Shown here: one piece after another, positions 7,834 through 16,106 of the stretch
Layout: each line of letters opens with the position of its first letter
Numbering within the stretch: position 1 is the stretch's first letter
Source: Gammaproteobacteria bacterium
GTDB lineage: Bacteria; Pseudomonadota; Gammaproteobacteria; Eutrophobiales; Eutrophobiaceae
Direction of reading: 5' to 3'
Length of the DNA stretch: 19,577 nucleotides
Assembly (NCBI GenBank): GCA_018676275.1
Contig: JABHFC010000050.1
Span: 1 to 19,577, forward strand
Made by a program: the position numbers and the translations under genes
Notes under the pieces: model-generated
Told to the model about the DNA's origin: nothing
Seen by the model: the letters and a program-made list of their open reading frames with translations, nothing else
Database searches by the model: none

Positions 7834-9495
7834 TCAATCAGCCTGCAGGGATACATATTTATAAGGATGCTGATCCAGGATGTTTTGGTCCCAGCCAATA
7901 ACACTCGGCTTAATCAAAAATACCCGCGTATAAGTATAAATCGGCATAACTGGAGATTCGTCCACGAGTATCTGTTCATTTCTCTGAAAAAGTTTAAAGC
8001 GTTCTTCTTTTTCAACAGCAAGGGCGGCGGCGGCGATATTGGCATCATACTCACTGTTAGACCAGCGTGTTCGGTTATTACCGCCATCGGTTAGCAACAT
8101 ATCCAGAAAATTATTTGGATCCAGATAATCACCTATCCAGCCAGCACGGGATATCTGATAATTCCCCTGGGTCTCATTTTCCAGATAAACCTGCCAGTCC
8201 TGATTCGCCAATGTGACATTTATGTTCAGCGCCTTTTTCCACATTTGCTGAATAGCGATGGCCACCATGCGGTGTGATTCATCAGTGTTATAAATTATTT
8301 CCAGGTTCGGGAAGTCTTTGCCATCTGGATAACCTGCTTCGACGAGTAATTTTTGCGCAGCCTCAATATCATATTTAAACTTGGCTACTGAGGTAAAGCC
8401 ATTGGTGTTCGGTGGTGTAAAAGTGTAGGCGGGTATTTGTCCGCCTTTTGTAATGTGTTCGACAATTTGTTTGCGATTAATAGACATGGAAAGCGCTCTG
8501 CGCACACGTACATCATCAAGTGGTTTGACCTTCGTATTAAAGCGATAAAAATAGGTGCCAAGGTAAGGCGTTATATTGAGCGAGTCGGGATTGGTTTTTC
8601 TATACTCAGCAATTTTTTCATTGGGAACTGTGCTGGTGATATGTAACTGGCCAGCGCGAAACATGCGTTCTTCGGTGGAATTATTTTGAACGGGATAAAA
8701 ATATATCTCTTTTAGTTTTACTTTGTCTGCATCCCAATAAGTCTTGCTTTTCTCCACGATCAATATGCGGTTCAACTTCCATTCTTTTAATACAAACGAT
8801 CCATTGCCAACAAAATTACCAGGTCTTGACCATTGGCTGCCACGTTTCAACATGCCGCCAAACTTCTCAATCGTCGGCGGGTGAACGGGGTAATAACTGT
8901 GATGATCCAGCAACTGTAAGAAGAATGGTGTTGCCGCGTTCAATTCAACCTGTAATGTGCGTTCATCCAGTGCTTTTATACCCACCTTGCTAAAATCTTT
9001 TATCTTACCTTTTACAAATTCATCGGCATTTTTAATATAGATGAACATGTAGGAATAAAGACTACCCAATTCAGGTCGCAAGGCACGTTCCCATGAGTAG
9101 ACGAAATCGTGAGCTGTTACAGGATCACCATTTGACCAACGTGCGTTGTCCCTGAAGTGGAAAGTGTAGATCAATTGATCTTCGGAGATATCCCAGGATT
9201 CAGCCACACCTGGTTCGATACCGAGATTGGACGGATGTTTACTGACGATCCCCTCAAACAGGGCCAATTGAATATTGAATTCAGGAATCCCAGTGGTCAG
9301 GTGAGGATCAATTTCCTGGGGTTCTTCGCCATTTCCATAATGCAGGATCTGGTCTCGGTTGCCGGATTCGACATTGGATTCCCAGTCTAGAGAACAGGAA
9401 GTCGAAACTGCTATGATAATAATCCCGCTAATTACGAGGAACAGGCGTGTGCTTATATTTGTTCTTATATGCCGCGATGTCATCCGAGCTGTCAT
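7834..9495 (-). CDS. oppA: Periplasmic oligopeptide-binding protein, SBP_bac_5 (OppA) family, possible lipoprotein
   Basis: This is the solute-binding component that captures peptides and delivers them to OppBC. Its length (553 residues) and the segments EPQEIDPHLTTGIPEFNI, FEGIVSKHP, GVAESWDISEDQLIYTF and RDNARWSNGDPVTAHDFVYS match OppA/MppA rather than the nickel or heme branches. The N-terminus has a positively charged region, a hydrophobic stretch (about 18-30), then VSTSC with Cys34. This fits the permissive PROSITE lipoprotein pattern but lacks the usual Leu at -3, so it could be lipid-anchored or cleaved as a soluble protein. Ser follows the cysteine. The start is uncertain between Met1 (9495) and Met5 (9483), with no clear ribosome site at either. 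It is the first transporter gene and normally the most strongly expressed. Confidence 0.92.
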   Translation of the reverse strand: MTARMTSRHIRTNISTRLFLVISGIIIIAVSTSCSLDWESNVESGNRDQILHYGNGEEPQEIDPHLTTGIPEFNIQLALFEGIVSKHPSNLGIEPGVAESWDISEDQLIYTFHFRDNARWSNGDPVTAHDFVYSWERALRPELGSLYSYMFIYIKNADEFVKGKIKDFSKVGIKALDERTLQVELNAATPFFLQLLDHHSYYPVHPPTIEKFGGMLKRGSQWSRPGNFVGNGSFVLKEWKLNRILIVEKSKTYWDADKVKLKEIYFYPVQNNSTEERMFRAGQLHITSTVPNEKIAEYRKTNPDSLNITPYLGTYFYRFNTKVKPLDDVRVRRALSMSINRKQIVEHITKGGQIPAYTFTPPNTNGFTSVAKFKYDIEAAQKLLVEAGYPDGKDFPNLEIIYNTDESHRMVAIAIQQMWKKALNINVTLANQDWQVYLENETQGNYQISRAGWIGDYLDPNNFLDMLLTDGGNNRTRWSNSEYDANIAAAALAVEKEERFKLFQRNEQILVDESPVMPIYTYTRVFLIKPSVIGWDQNILDQHPYKYVSLQAD

Positions 9496-9517
9496 ACATC
9501 AAAATGAAGTTGGCTCA

Positions 9518-9546
9518 ATTCTACGTGTTAGTAATTATTGATGAAA
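9518..9546 (-). promoter_or_regulatory. Possible internal promoter before oppA
   Basis: On the minus strand TAGAAT (9523-9518) matches five of six -10 positions and is 17 bases after a very poor -35 candidate, TTTCAT (9546-9541). Transcription would begin near 9511, just before the oppA start. The 85-base gap here is the largest inside this gene series, so a separate oppA promoter is plausible but not proven. Confidence 0.28.
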
Positions 9547-9580
9547 CCTTTATCTGTTTATATGGGAGAAACAGGCGTGA

Positions 9581-10747
9581 TTAGCCTTTGTGATATTCTT
9601 TCACCGCTGCCAACAATGTGCTGACTAGCTGCCTTTCCTCCTCGTTTAGCTCAGGTCGCCAGACTTCAAATAACAGGATGACACGTTCTTTTTTACTGGT
9701 ATTCCAGGCCTCATGCTCAATACTGTCATCAAATATCAGCATTTCGCCTTCAACCCAGGGTCTCTGTTCATTGCCCACACGTAATGCCCCACAATCCTTC
9801 GGTACGATTATGGGAAGATGACATATAAGACGGGTATTTAGTAGACCATTATGAGGGGGGATTCTGGTGCCAGATGTCAGTCTGGAGAAAAGAGCCATTG
9901 GAGATTGGCTCGATATAAGCGGCAGGGGAGCGGCTTCCAGTGCCTTGATGGTAAGCGGGAAGAGCGATGCCTTTTCTTCAACCAGACGGCCGTATTCCCA
10001 TAGGTACAATGCACCCCAGTCGTTATTGTCGAGTAGATCCTTATTGTTCTCATCGAGCTGCATATCTTCGGATTTTAGATAGGGTGAAAAAAGTGAGGGA
10101 TTACCCATAACATTAGTGAGTTCTGCCCGAATATCATCAGTTGCAGACTCGATACTTTCAACCCAGTCAAATTGCTCGCGTTCATAGAACTGGATTTGTG
10201 GAAGACCGGGAAAGTAATAATGCTTTGGTTCCTGGTAATAGACTTCCTGAGATTCGAGGATAATGTCGAGAGATTGTTGAAAACGGCTATTTCCTTTACC
10301 AGGCGAAAAGCCTTCCGCTTTCATTTTCGTTGTCAAAAAAGCTTTGTATTCGTCGTCAATACGTATGCAGTTTTCCTGCGCGCGTTTAAGACCCTGCTGG
10401 ACGTCGCCCGGAAGGTTGCTGGATCCTGATGCTAGTTGTAAAGCCTGTTGATAAATCTCAATTGCATTTCTTGAGTCACCAAGATGAAGCAGGTGGTCTG
10501 CCTTGAAAATAATTGCTCTTAGATTTTGTGGATCAAGTTCAATCGAGGTATTTACAGCATCGAGGGTTCTGGTCTTGTCATCGGACTGTGCACAGGCAAA
10601 GGCCAGACCTAACCAAACCGATGTGTCTGCTAGTCCTGAAGCAACAACCTTTTCAAATAATTCACGGGCTTTTTTACTTTCTCCCGCCTGTAATGCAGTG
10701 ACAGCTTGCTGGGTTAAAGCCTGGTTTTCGTCAATTGCATCAGTCAT
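9581..10747 (-). CDS. TPR-containing aspartyl/asparaginyl beta-hydroxylase (AspH) family dioxygenase
   Basis: This is an Fe(II)/2-oxoglutarate-dependent oxygenase. In numbering from the ATG at 10747 (388 residues), the core carries HNGLLNTRLICHLP with H299 and Gly301, then H345 in DDSIEHEAWN and R355. The 46-residue spacing of the two histidines and the arginine 10 residues after the second match human AspH (H679, H725, R735). That family uses two histidines and a glycine in place of the third acidic ligand. The N-terminal third (about 5-135) is helical with TPR-like repeats. No membrane segment is visible, unlike LpxO, so a soluble protein or peptide substrate is more likely than lipid A; this is inference. 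A TTG at 10777 would add ten residues, but the ATG is preferred. It lies upstream of oppA on the same strand. Confidence 0.85.
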   Translation of the reverse strand: MTDAIDENQALTQQAVTALQAGESKKARELFEKVVASGLADTSVWLGLAFACAQSDDKTRTLDAVNTSIELDPQNLRAIIFKADHLLHLGDSRNAIEIYQQALQLASGSSNLPGDVQQGLKRAQENCIRIDDEYKAFLTTKMKAEGFSPGKGNSRFQQSLDIILESQEVYYQEPKHYYFPGLPQIQFYEREQFDWVESIESATDDIRAELTNVMGNPSLFSPYLKSEDMQLDENNKDLLDNNDWGALYLWEYGRLVEEKASLFPLTIKALEAAPLPLISSQSPMALFSRLTSGTRIPPHNGLLNTRLICHLPIIVPKDCGALRVGNEQRPWVEGEMLIFDDSIEHEAWNTSKKERVILLFEVWRPELNEEERQLVSTLLAAVKEYHKG

Positions 10748-10789
10748 GTTCTTATTTAATGTTCTCCGGACTAACAAAAATACAGTTTT

Positions 10790-10802
10790 GGGAGTTTCTC
10801 CC
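10790..10802. repeat. Short inverted repeat GGGAG-TTT-CTCCC
   Basis: A perfect five-base dyad with a three-base loop lies in the divergent region. It would be in the 5' leader of the hydroxylase transcript if the minus-strand -10 at 10838-10843 is used. There is no T-run after it, so it is not a standard terminator. It may be a leader hairpin or part of an operator. Confidence 0.45.
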
Positions 10803-10814
10803 GGAAAGTTAAGA

Positions 10815-10874
10815 GGATAGATTCAACTATTCCAGTTATTATACTTACAAGCTGGATAGGGTACATATCTATCC
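10815..10874. promoter_or_regulatory. Divergent control region with two GGATAG/CTATCC dyads around overlapping -10 boxes
   Basis: The first dyad is GGATAG (10815-10820) with CTATTCC (10827-10833), imperfect by one inserted base. The second is GGATAG (10854-10859) with CTATCC (10869-10874), perfect six-base arms. The left arms are 39 bases apart, close to four helical turns. Between them lie a perfect minus-strand TATAAT (10843-10838) for the hydroxylase gene and a plus-strand TATACT (10840-10845, five of six) for the thiolase gene. Neither has a good -35. This is what an operator with a dimeric regulator looks like. It does not resemble the FadR consensus or the PsrA GAAAC/GTTTC type, as far as I can judge by eye. 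Confidence 0.45.
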
Positions 10875-10894
10875 TTTAATAACAGGTAATTACT

Positions 10895-12199
10895 ATGGTT
10901 GAACAGAAGAAACAAACAAAAGGAAAATCCGTTTTTATTGTGGATGGTAGTCGGACTCCCTACATTCGCGCCCGTGGCGTTCCCGGTCCATTTCACGCTG
11001 CTGATCTGGCTGTATTGGCGGGACGTGGCCTACTGGCTCGGCAGAATTTTGAAGCAGCGGAGCTGGACGAGGTCATACTCGGTAGCACCATGCCATCACC
11101 AGACGAAGCCAATATTGGCAGAGTTGTCGCCTTGCGTCTTGGTTGCGGCGATCATGTTCCAGCGTGGACGGTACAGCGCAATTGCGCTTCCGGTATGCAG
11201 TCCGTCGATAGTGCTATGCGAAACATTCTTGCGGGCCGTTCAGATCTGGTTCTCGCAGGTGGCGTTGATGCGATGAGCCATGGTCCGCTGTTATTCAGCA
11301 CGGCGATGGCAACCTGGCTGGGAAAATTTTATGCAGCACGTTCAATGCCTGCCAAATTACAATCCATTAGCAAATTTAGACCAACATTATTAAAACCGGT
11401 CATCGCGTTGTTACGTGGACTAACAGATCCGGTTGTCGGTCTGAATATGGGGCAAACAGCGGAAGAGATTGCATACCATTTCGGAATTGATCGTCTGGCT
11501 ATGGATAGTTTCGCTGTACAGAGTCATCTACGTCTTGCCGCAGCACAGGCAGAAAATAAGTTGCAGGAAATCGAAGTCATCTATGACAGTGATGGAAACT
11601 ATTATGATCATGATGATGGTGTACGACCCGATAGCTCTGTCGAAAAACTTGCCAAGTTAAAACCGGTATTTGACCGGGAATTCGGTATGGTCACAGCAGG
11701 TAACAGTTCACAGATCACCGATGGCGCCGCATGGCTCATTCTTGCCAGTGAAAAAGCGGTAAAAAAACACTATCTGCCTGTACTGGGCAGGATTGTCGAC
11801 AGTGAATGGGCCGCCTTAAAGCCGGCGGAAATGGGACTGGGTCCTGTGCACGCCATGACACCATTAATGAAGCGTCAAAAATTGAAAGTTGAAGATATAG
11901 ATAACTGGGAAATCAATGAAGCGTTTGCAGCCCAGGTATTGGGATGTATCGCTGCCTGGAAAGATTCGAAATATTGTCGTGATGAATTACATTTGCGTTC
12001 TGCCTTTGGCGAAATTGACCAGCAGAAACTAAACGTGAACGGTGGAGCGATCGCACTTGGTCATCCTGTCGGCTCCAGTGGAGCAAGGATCGTTCTGCAT
12101 CTTTGTCATGTACTTGAACAGGCGAATGTAAAAAGAGGTATCGCCTCAATATGTATCGGCGGTGGGCAGGGTGGCGCAATGTTGATAGAGAGGGATTAG
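10895..12199 (+). CDS. fadI: Acetyl-CoA C-acyltransferase (3-ketoacyl-CoA thiolase), FadI-like
   Basis: This enzyme cleaves 3-ketoacyl-CoA with CoA into acetyl-CoA and a shortened acyl-CoA, the last step of beta-oxidation. Its 434 residues are close to E. coli FadI (436) and longer than FadA. Catalytic features are present: nucleophile C97 in QRNCASGMQS, NEAFA (341-345), H390 in GHPVGSSGAR, and C420 in CIGGGQG. The internal segment around 140-185, with FRPTLLKPVIALLRGLTDP, is a membrane-associating loop seen in FadI/trifunctional-type thiolases. The ATG at 10895 has an AGG eight bases upstream. The stop is five bases before the fadJ start, so the two are surely cotranscribed as the beta and alpha subunits of one complex. 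Confidence 0.93.
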   Translation: MVEQKKQTKGKSVFIVDGSRTPYIRARGVPGPFHAADLAVLAGRGLLARQNFEAAELDEVILGSTMPSPDEANIGRVVALRLGCGDHVPAWTVQRNCASGMQSVDSAMRNILAGRSDLVLAGGVDAMSHGPLLFSTAMATWLGKFYAARSMPAKLQSISKFRPTLLKPVIALLRGLTDPVVGLNMGQTAEEIAYHFGIDRLAMDSFAVQSHLRLAAAQAENKLQEIEVIYDSDGNYYDHDDGVRPDSSVEKLAKLKPVFDREFGMVTAGNSSQITDGAAWLILASEKAVKKHYLPVLGRIVDSEWAALKPAEMGLGPVHAMTPLMKRQKLKVEDIDNWEINEAFAAQVLGCIAAWKDSKYCRDELHLRSAFGEIDQQKLNVNGGAIALGHPVGSSGARIVLHLCHVLEQANVKRGIASICIGGGQGGAMLIERD

Positions 12200-12204
12200 G
12201 AACG

Positions 12205-14244
12205 ATGGCTGAGAAACAAAAAATTTACCTTAACTGGAAACCAGGAACCGATGAAGAGGGAATACTCTGGTGCTATCTTGATGTTGCGGATAAATCGACC
12301 AACGTACTATCATCGACAGTACTGGAAGAACTTGAGCAAATCATCTCTGCAGTAGAATCGGATCTACCTAAAGGTGTTGTCATCGCTTCTGCTAAAGAAA
12401 ATGGTTTTATCGCAGGTGCAAATATTGATGAATTCATCACCACTAAAGACAGTGATGAAGCTCTCGCTTATATCACCCGGATTCATGACTTGTTTAACCG
12501 GATAGATTCTCTTGGGTGTGCGACATTAAGTTTGATTAACGGTTTTTGTCTCGGTGGTGGTCTGGAATTAGCTCTGGCCTGTCGTTATCGAGTAGCACTC
12601 GATGATCCAAAAACACGTATCGGTTTACCCGAAGTAATGCTGGGGATACACCCCGGCTTTGGTGGCACAATGCGCCTGATTCGTCTGATAGGTGCGGTAC
12701 AGGCCATTCCCCTGATGCTGACCGGACGTACGCTGGACGCACGTAAGGCAAAGAAACTTGGTGTCATAGACAAGATAGTACCTGAGCGTCAGATGCAAAG
12801 AGCCGCACTGAACCTTATTCGAAAAAATGCTCCACGAAGAACTCCGTCAACATTGCAGCGTCTGGCTAATCACGATCTTGTCAGACCACTGTTAGCGAAA
12901 TACATGCGTAGTGAATTACGTAAGAAGGCAAATATCCATCATTACCCGGCACCTTTCGCCATTATTGATCTATGGGAACAAAAAGGTGGTAGTGAAAAGG
13001 GGATGCTTAAAGCAGAGGCTGAATCCGTTGCAAAACTGTTTATTACGGAAACCTCAAGAAGCCTGGTACGACTTTTTAAACTTCAGGACAGGTTAAAAAG
13101 TAAAAATAGCGATGTCGATTTCAAGGCCAAACATATACATGTTATTGGCGCAGGCGTAATGGGTGGCGATATAGCAGCCTGGTGTGCTTTGCAGGGTTTG
13201 ACCGTGACCCTGCAGGATCGCGAACCAAAATTTATTGCTCCGGCAATGAAACGTGCGCACAAGTTGTTCAAACGAAAATTGAAGCAAACACGTTTGGTAA
13301 CAGCAGCCATGGATCGGTTGATTCCTGATCATAAAGCCTTAGGCGTTGAAAAAGCCGATGTTATTATCGAGGCTATAGTGGAAAACGCGGAAGCAAAGAT
13401 TGGCCTGTTCAAGGAACTTGAATCCAGAGCAAAAGAAGGCGCAATACTGGCAACCAATACTTCAAGCATTCCGCTTAATGAAATAAGTCAGCATTTGAAA
13501 AATGCTGAGCGACTCACCGGTATTCATTTTTTTAACCCGGTTGCAAAAATGCAGCTGGTGGAAGTAATCCACTCCGCTCAAACAGGCGAGCACTGGGTTG
13601 ATAAAGCGAGCGCATTTTGTCAGCAAATATCACGTCTTCCTGTGCCTGTTGTCAGCTCACCTGGTTTTCTTGTTAACCGTATATTAACGCCCTACCTGCT
13701 GGAAGCAGTAGCACTATGGGAAGAAGGTGTGCCAGCGGAACAAATTGATAAGGTAGCGAAGAAATTTGGCATGCCAATGGGACCAGTAGAATTAGCGGAT
13801 ACAGTGGGTCTGGATATTTGTTTATCGGTTTCGCAGAACATGGCAGCTACGCTGAACATAACAATTCCGGAAAAATTACATCAGTTAGTGGATGCTGGGC
13901 ATCTGGGAAAAAAATCGGGGCGGGGTTTTTATCAATACGAAAAAGGTAAAGCAAAGAAAGATAAGAATATGACCATATCATCTTTGCCTGATATTGAAGA
14001 TCGTATGGTGATGAGAATTTTAAATGAATGTGTTGCCTGCCTGGATGAAGGGATCGTAGAGGATAAAGATTTGCTTGATGCAGGTATGGTATTTGGTACC
14101 GGCTTCGCCCCATTTCGTGGTGGGCCGATGAATTACGCACTGAATAAGGGTACGGGTGATGTCGTTCAGACTTTGAATGATCTGGAAAGCAAATACGGTG
14201 AGCGTTTTTGCGCTCATAAAGGATGGCAACAATTAGATAGTTAA
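12205..14244 (+). CDS. fadJ: Multifunctional fatty-acid oxidation protein, enoyl-CoA hydratase/3-hydroxyacyl-CoA dehydrogenase, FadJ-like
   Basis: The alpha subunit of the beta-oxidation complex hydrates 2-enoyl-CoA and oxidises the 3-hydroxyacyl-CoA with NAD+. In numbering from the ATG at 12205 (679 residues), the crotonase domain (about 1-190) has IAGANIDEF and GFCLGGGLE with catalytic E121 and E143 (E. coli FadB E119, E139). The dehydrogenase domain has the NAD-binding VIGAGVMGGDIA (313-324), HFFNP with H441, and E453. The C-terminal dehydrogenase domain, with NRILTPYL and GFAPFRGGP, is complete. It is slightly shorter than E. coli FadJ (714). The reading frame is open from 12151, but starting there would overlap the thiolase gene and add 18 unlike residues; the ATG after TTAGGAACG is the natural start. 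It follows fadI, the order of fadI-fadJ in E. coli. Confidence 0.94.
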   Translation: MAEKQKIYLNWKPGTDEEGILWCYLDVADKSTNVLSSTVLEELEQIISAVESDLPKGVVIASAKENGFIAGANIDEFITTKDSDEALAYITRIHDLFNRIDSLGCATLSLINGFCLGGGLELALACRYRVALDDPKTRIGLPEVMLGIHPGFGGTMRLIRLIGAVQAIPLMLTGRTLDARKAKKLGVIDKIVPERQMQRAALNLIRKNAPRRTPSTLQRLANHDLVRPLLAKYMRSELRKKANIHHYPAPFAIIDLWEQKGGSEKGMLKAEAESVAKLFITETSRSLVRLFKLQDRLKSKNSDVDFKAKHIHVIGAGVMGGDIAAWCALQGLTVTLQDREPKFIAPAMKRAHKLFKRKLKQTRLVTAAMDRLIPDHKALGVEKADVIIEAIVENAEAKIGLFKELESRAKEGAILATNTSSIPLNEISQHLKNAERLTGIHFFNPVAKMQLVEVIHSAQTGEHWVDKASAFCQQISRLPVPVVSSPGFLVNRILTPYLLEAVALWEEGVPAEQIDKVAKKFGMPMGPVELADTVGLDICLSVSQNMAATLNITIPEKLHQLVDAGHLGKKSGRGFYQYEKGKAKKDKNMTISSLPDIEDRMVMRILNECVACLDEGIVEDKDLLDAGMVFGTGFAPFRGGPMNYALNKGTGDVVQTLNDLESKYGERFCAHKGWQQLDS

Positions 14245-14246
14245 AT

Positions 14247-16043
14247 ATGCAGGAAGCTGAACATATTATTGGCCCGGAGTCGGCTGCAACTCTGCCCGAA
14301 CTATTTCAGGAAAGGGTACGTCGATCACCTGAAGCTTGCGCCTATCGTTTTTTCGATGCAATAAACGGCGTCTGGACCGATTGTTCGTGGAACGCGATGG
14401 CCAAAGATGTTGCACGTTGTCGTGCTGCTCTGGCGAAAGAAAAACTAAAACCCGGTGACAAAATTGCCATCATGGCACGCAATTCTCGTTACTGGGTTAT
14501 CTTTGATCAGGCTGCATTATCTCTTGGGCTTATTGTAGTCCCTGTTTATACCGAAGACCGGGCTGATAACGTTGCCTATATCCTTGACAATGCAGAAGTG
14601 AAATTACTTGTTATTGGTGGTGATGAACAATGGCAGGATATTCACGAGAGCCTGCAGAGCCTTTCACAACTGAAACGTATTATCACTATTGCAGAATGTA
14701 AAAAACTGGGTGAGAAACGATTGTTAAATATGGGCGCGTGGTTGCCAATTGAGTATGAAGACGTAGCAACAGTAAAGACAGAAGCAGATGAACTGGCAAC
14801 GATTGTTTACACTTCTGGTACTACCGGTCGTCCCAAAGGCGTAATGCTGAGTCATCGGAATATTCTGAGTAATTGTTTTAGTGCTTTACAAGTTTTTAAT
14901 GTCAGACCTAAATATGTCTATCTTTCATTTCTACCTCTATCACACACACTCGAGAGAACTGTTGGTTACTATTTACCGATGATGGGAGGAGCGACAGTGG
15001 CGCATGCTCGCGGCATACCAGAGTTGGCGAAAGATTTACAGGAGATCAAACCACATGGGCTTATATCTGTTCCACGAATTTATGAACGGGTATATGCAAA
15101 AATAAAGGAAAACCTGTCTACCCGACCAAAGTGGGTAAGAAGAATGTTTCATCTTGCCGTAGATGTGGGTTGGCAGCGATTTGAATACCTGCAGGGCAGG
15201 GCAAAGCGACCTTTGTTACTTTTTCTATGGCCACTATTAAAAAAACTTGTTGCCGACAGGATTACGCAAAGACTAGGAGGGAATTTGCTCATTGCTGTTA
15301 GCGGTGGCGCTGCTTTATCACCGGAGATTTCAAAAGTATTTGTTGGGCTGGGTGTGCCTATATTCCAGGGCTATGGATTAACTGAATCAAGTCCAATCAT
15401 TAGCACTAATAGACTTGAAGAAAATATTCCTGACAGTATCGGTAAGCCCTTACCAGGTATTGAAGTACGCATAGGTGACAATGATGAGTTATTCGCACGT
15501 GGCGAAAATATTATGCTTGGCTATTGGAAGAATCAGGAAGCAACAGATGCAACTATAGATAAAGAGGGCTGGTTAGCGACTGGTGACAAGGCTCGCATAG
15601 AAAATGATTTTATCTATATAACCGGGCGTATAAAAGACATTATCGTGCTCGCCAATGGTGAAAAGGTATCACCTGTCGATATGGAACTGGCTATTGCATC
15701 GAATCCACTTTTCGATCAGGTAATGATCATAGGTGAGTCCCGCCCCTACCTGGTAGCGTTGAGCGTGCTGAATCCCCATCGTTGGAAAAAGATTGCAGAA
15801 GATAAGCACGTAGCTGACAAGGATGCTAACGATAGTGAGTCCGAAAAAATTATTCTCGAACAAATATCAAAAAGCCTGCATGATTTTCCGGGCTATGCCC
15901 AGATATACCATCATCGTTGTGATGATGAAGCATGGACAGTGGAAAACGGTTTGTTAACGCCAACATTGAAAATGAAACGCAAGGAAATCCTGTTGCGTTA
16001 TAAGAGCGAGATAGAGCAAATGTACGAAGGACATACTGTTTGA
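14247..16043 (+). CDS. Long-chain acyl-CoA synthetase (AMP-forming), FAA1/COG1022-type
   Basis: This enzyme activates free fatty acids with ATP and CoA to acyl-CoA via an acyl-adenylate, feeding beta-oxidation. Motifs of the ANL superfamily are intact: the P-loop YTSGTTGRPKG (188-198), GYGLTE (375-380), TGD (445-447) and the C-terminal catalytic lysine in LTPTLKMKR (K575). The segment FLPLSHTLERTVGYYLPM and the 598-residue length fit the long-chain subgroup that includes yeast Faa1 and many bacterial 'FadD15-like' enzymes, rather than E. coli FadD itself. It begins two bases after the fadJ stop without a clear ribosome site, so translation probably depends on the upstream gene. Hydrophobic stretches near 320-335 may help membrane association. 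Chain length and branching preference cannot be read from the sequence. Confidence 0.92.
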   Translation: MQEAEHIIGPESAATLPELFQERVRRSPEACAYRFFDAINGVWTDCSWNAMAKDVARCRAALAKEKLKPGDKIAIMARNSRYWVIFDQAALSLGLIVVPVYTEDRADNVAYILDNAEVKLLVIGGDEQWQDIHESLQSLSQLKRIITIAECKKLGEKRLLNMGAWLPIEYEDVATVKTEADELATIVYTSGTTGRPKGVMLSHRNILSNCFSALQVFNVRPKYVYLSFLPLSHTLERTVGYYLPMMGGATVAHARGIPELAKDLQEIKPHGLISVPRIYERVYAKIKENLSTRPKWVRRMFHLAVDVGWQRFEYLQGRAKRPLLLFLWPLLKKLVADRITQRLGGNLLIAVSGGAALSPEISKVFVGLGVPIFQGYGLTESSPIISTNRLEENIPDSIGKPLPGIEVRIGDNDELFARGENIMLGYWKNQEATDATIDKEGWLATGDKARIENDFIYITGRIKDIIVLANGEKVSPVDMELAIASNPLFDQVMIIGESRPYLVALSVLNPHRWKKIAEDKHVADKDANDSESEKIILEQISKSLHDFPGYAQIYHHRCDDEAWTVENGLLTPTLKMKRKEILLRYKSEIEQMYEGHTV

Positions 16044-16056
16044 TTAATTCTAGTTT

Positions 16057-16085
16057 CTATCCTGTCCAGGTGAGAATACTATAAG
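16057..16085 (+). promoter_or_regulatory. Possible internal promoter before the racemase gene
   Basis: TATAAG at 16080-16085 matches five of six -10 positions, in a 63-base gap. At the -35 position, 17 bases upstream, stands CTATCC (16057-16062), which is not a -35 box but equals the half-site of the dyads before the thiolase gene. It could be a secondary, regulated start. Chance is a serious alternative. Confidence 0.25.
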
Positions 16086-16106
16086 ACTGCTTCTTGATAC
16101 TTCGCA

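Noticed and set aside
9581..10747. LpxO lipid A hydroxylase
   Set aside because: It shares the AspH fold, but this protein has an N-terminal TPR-like region and no membrane segment, unlike LpxO.
12151..12204. Longer start for fadJ overlapping the thiolase gene
   Set aside because: The 18 extra residues are the frame-shifted end of the thiolase gene and do not resemble FadJ. The ATG at 12205 follows the thiolase stop and fits the family.
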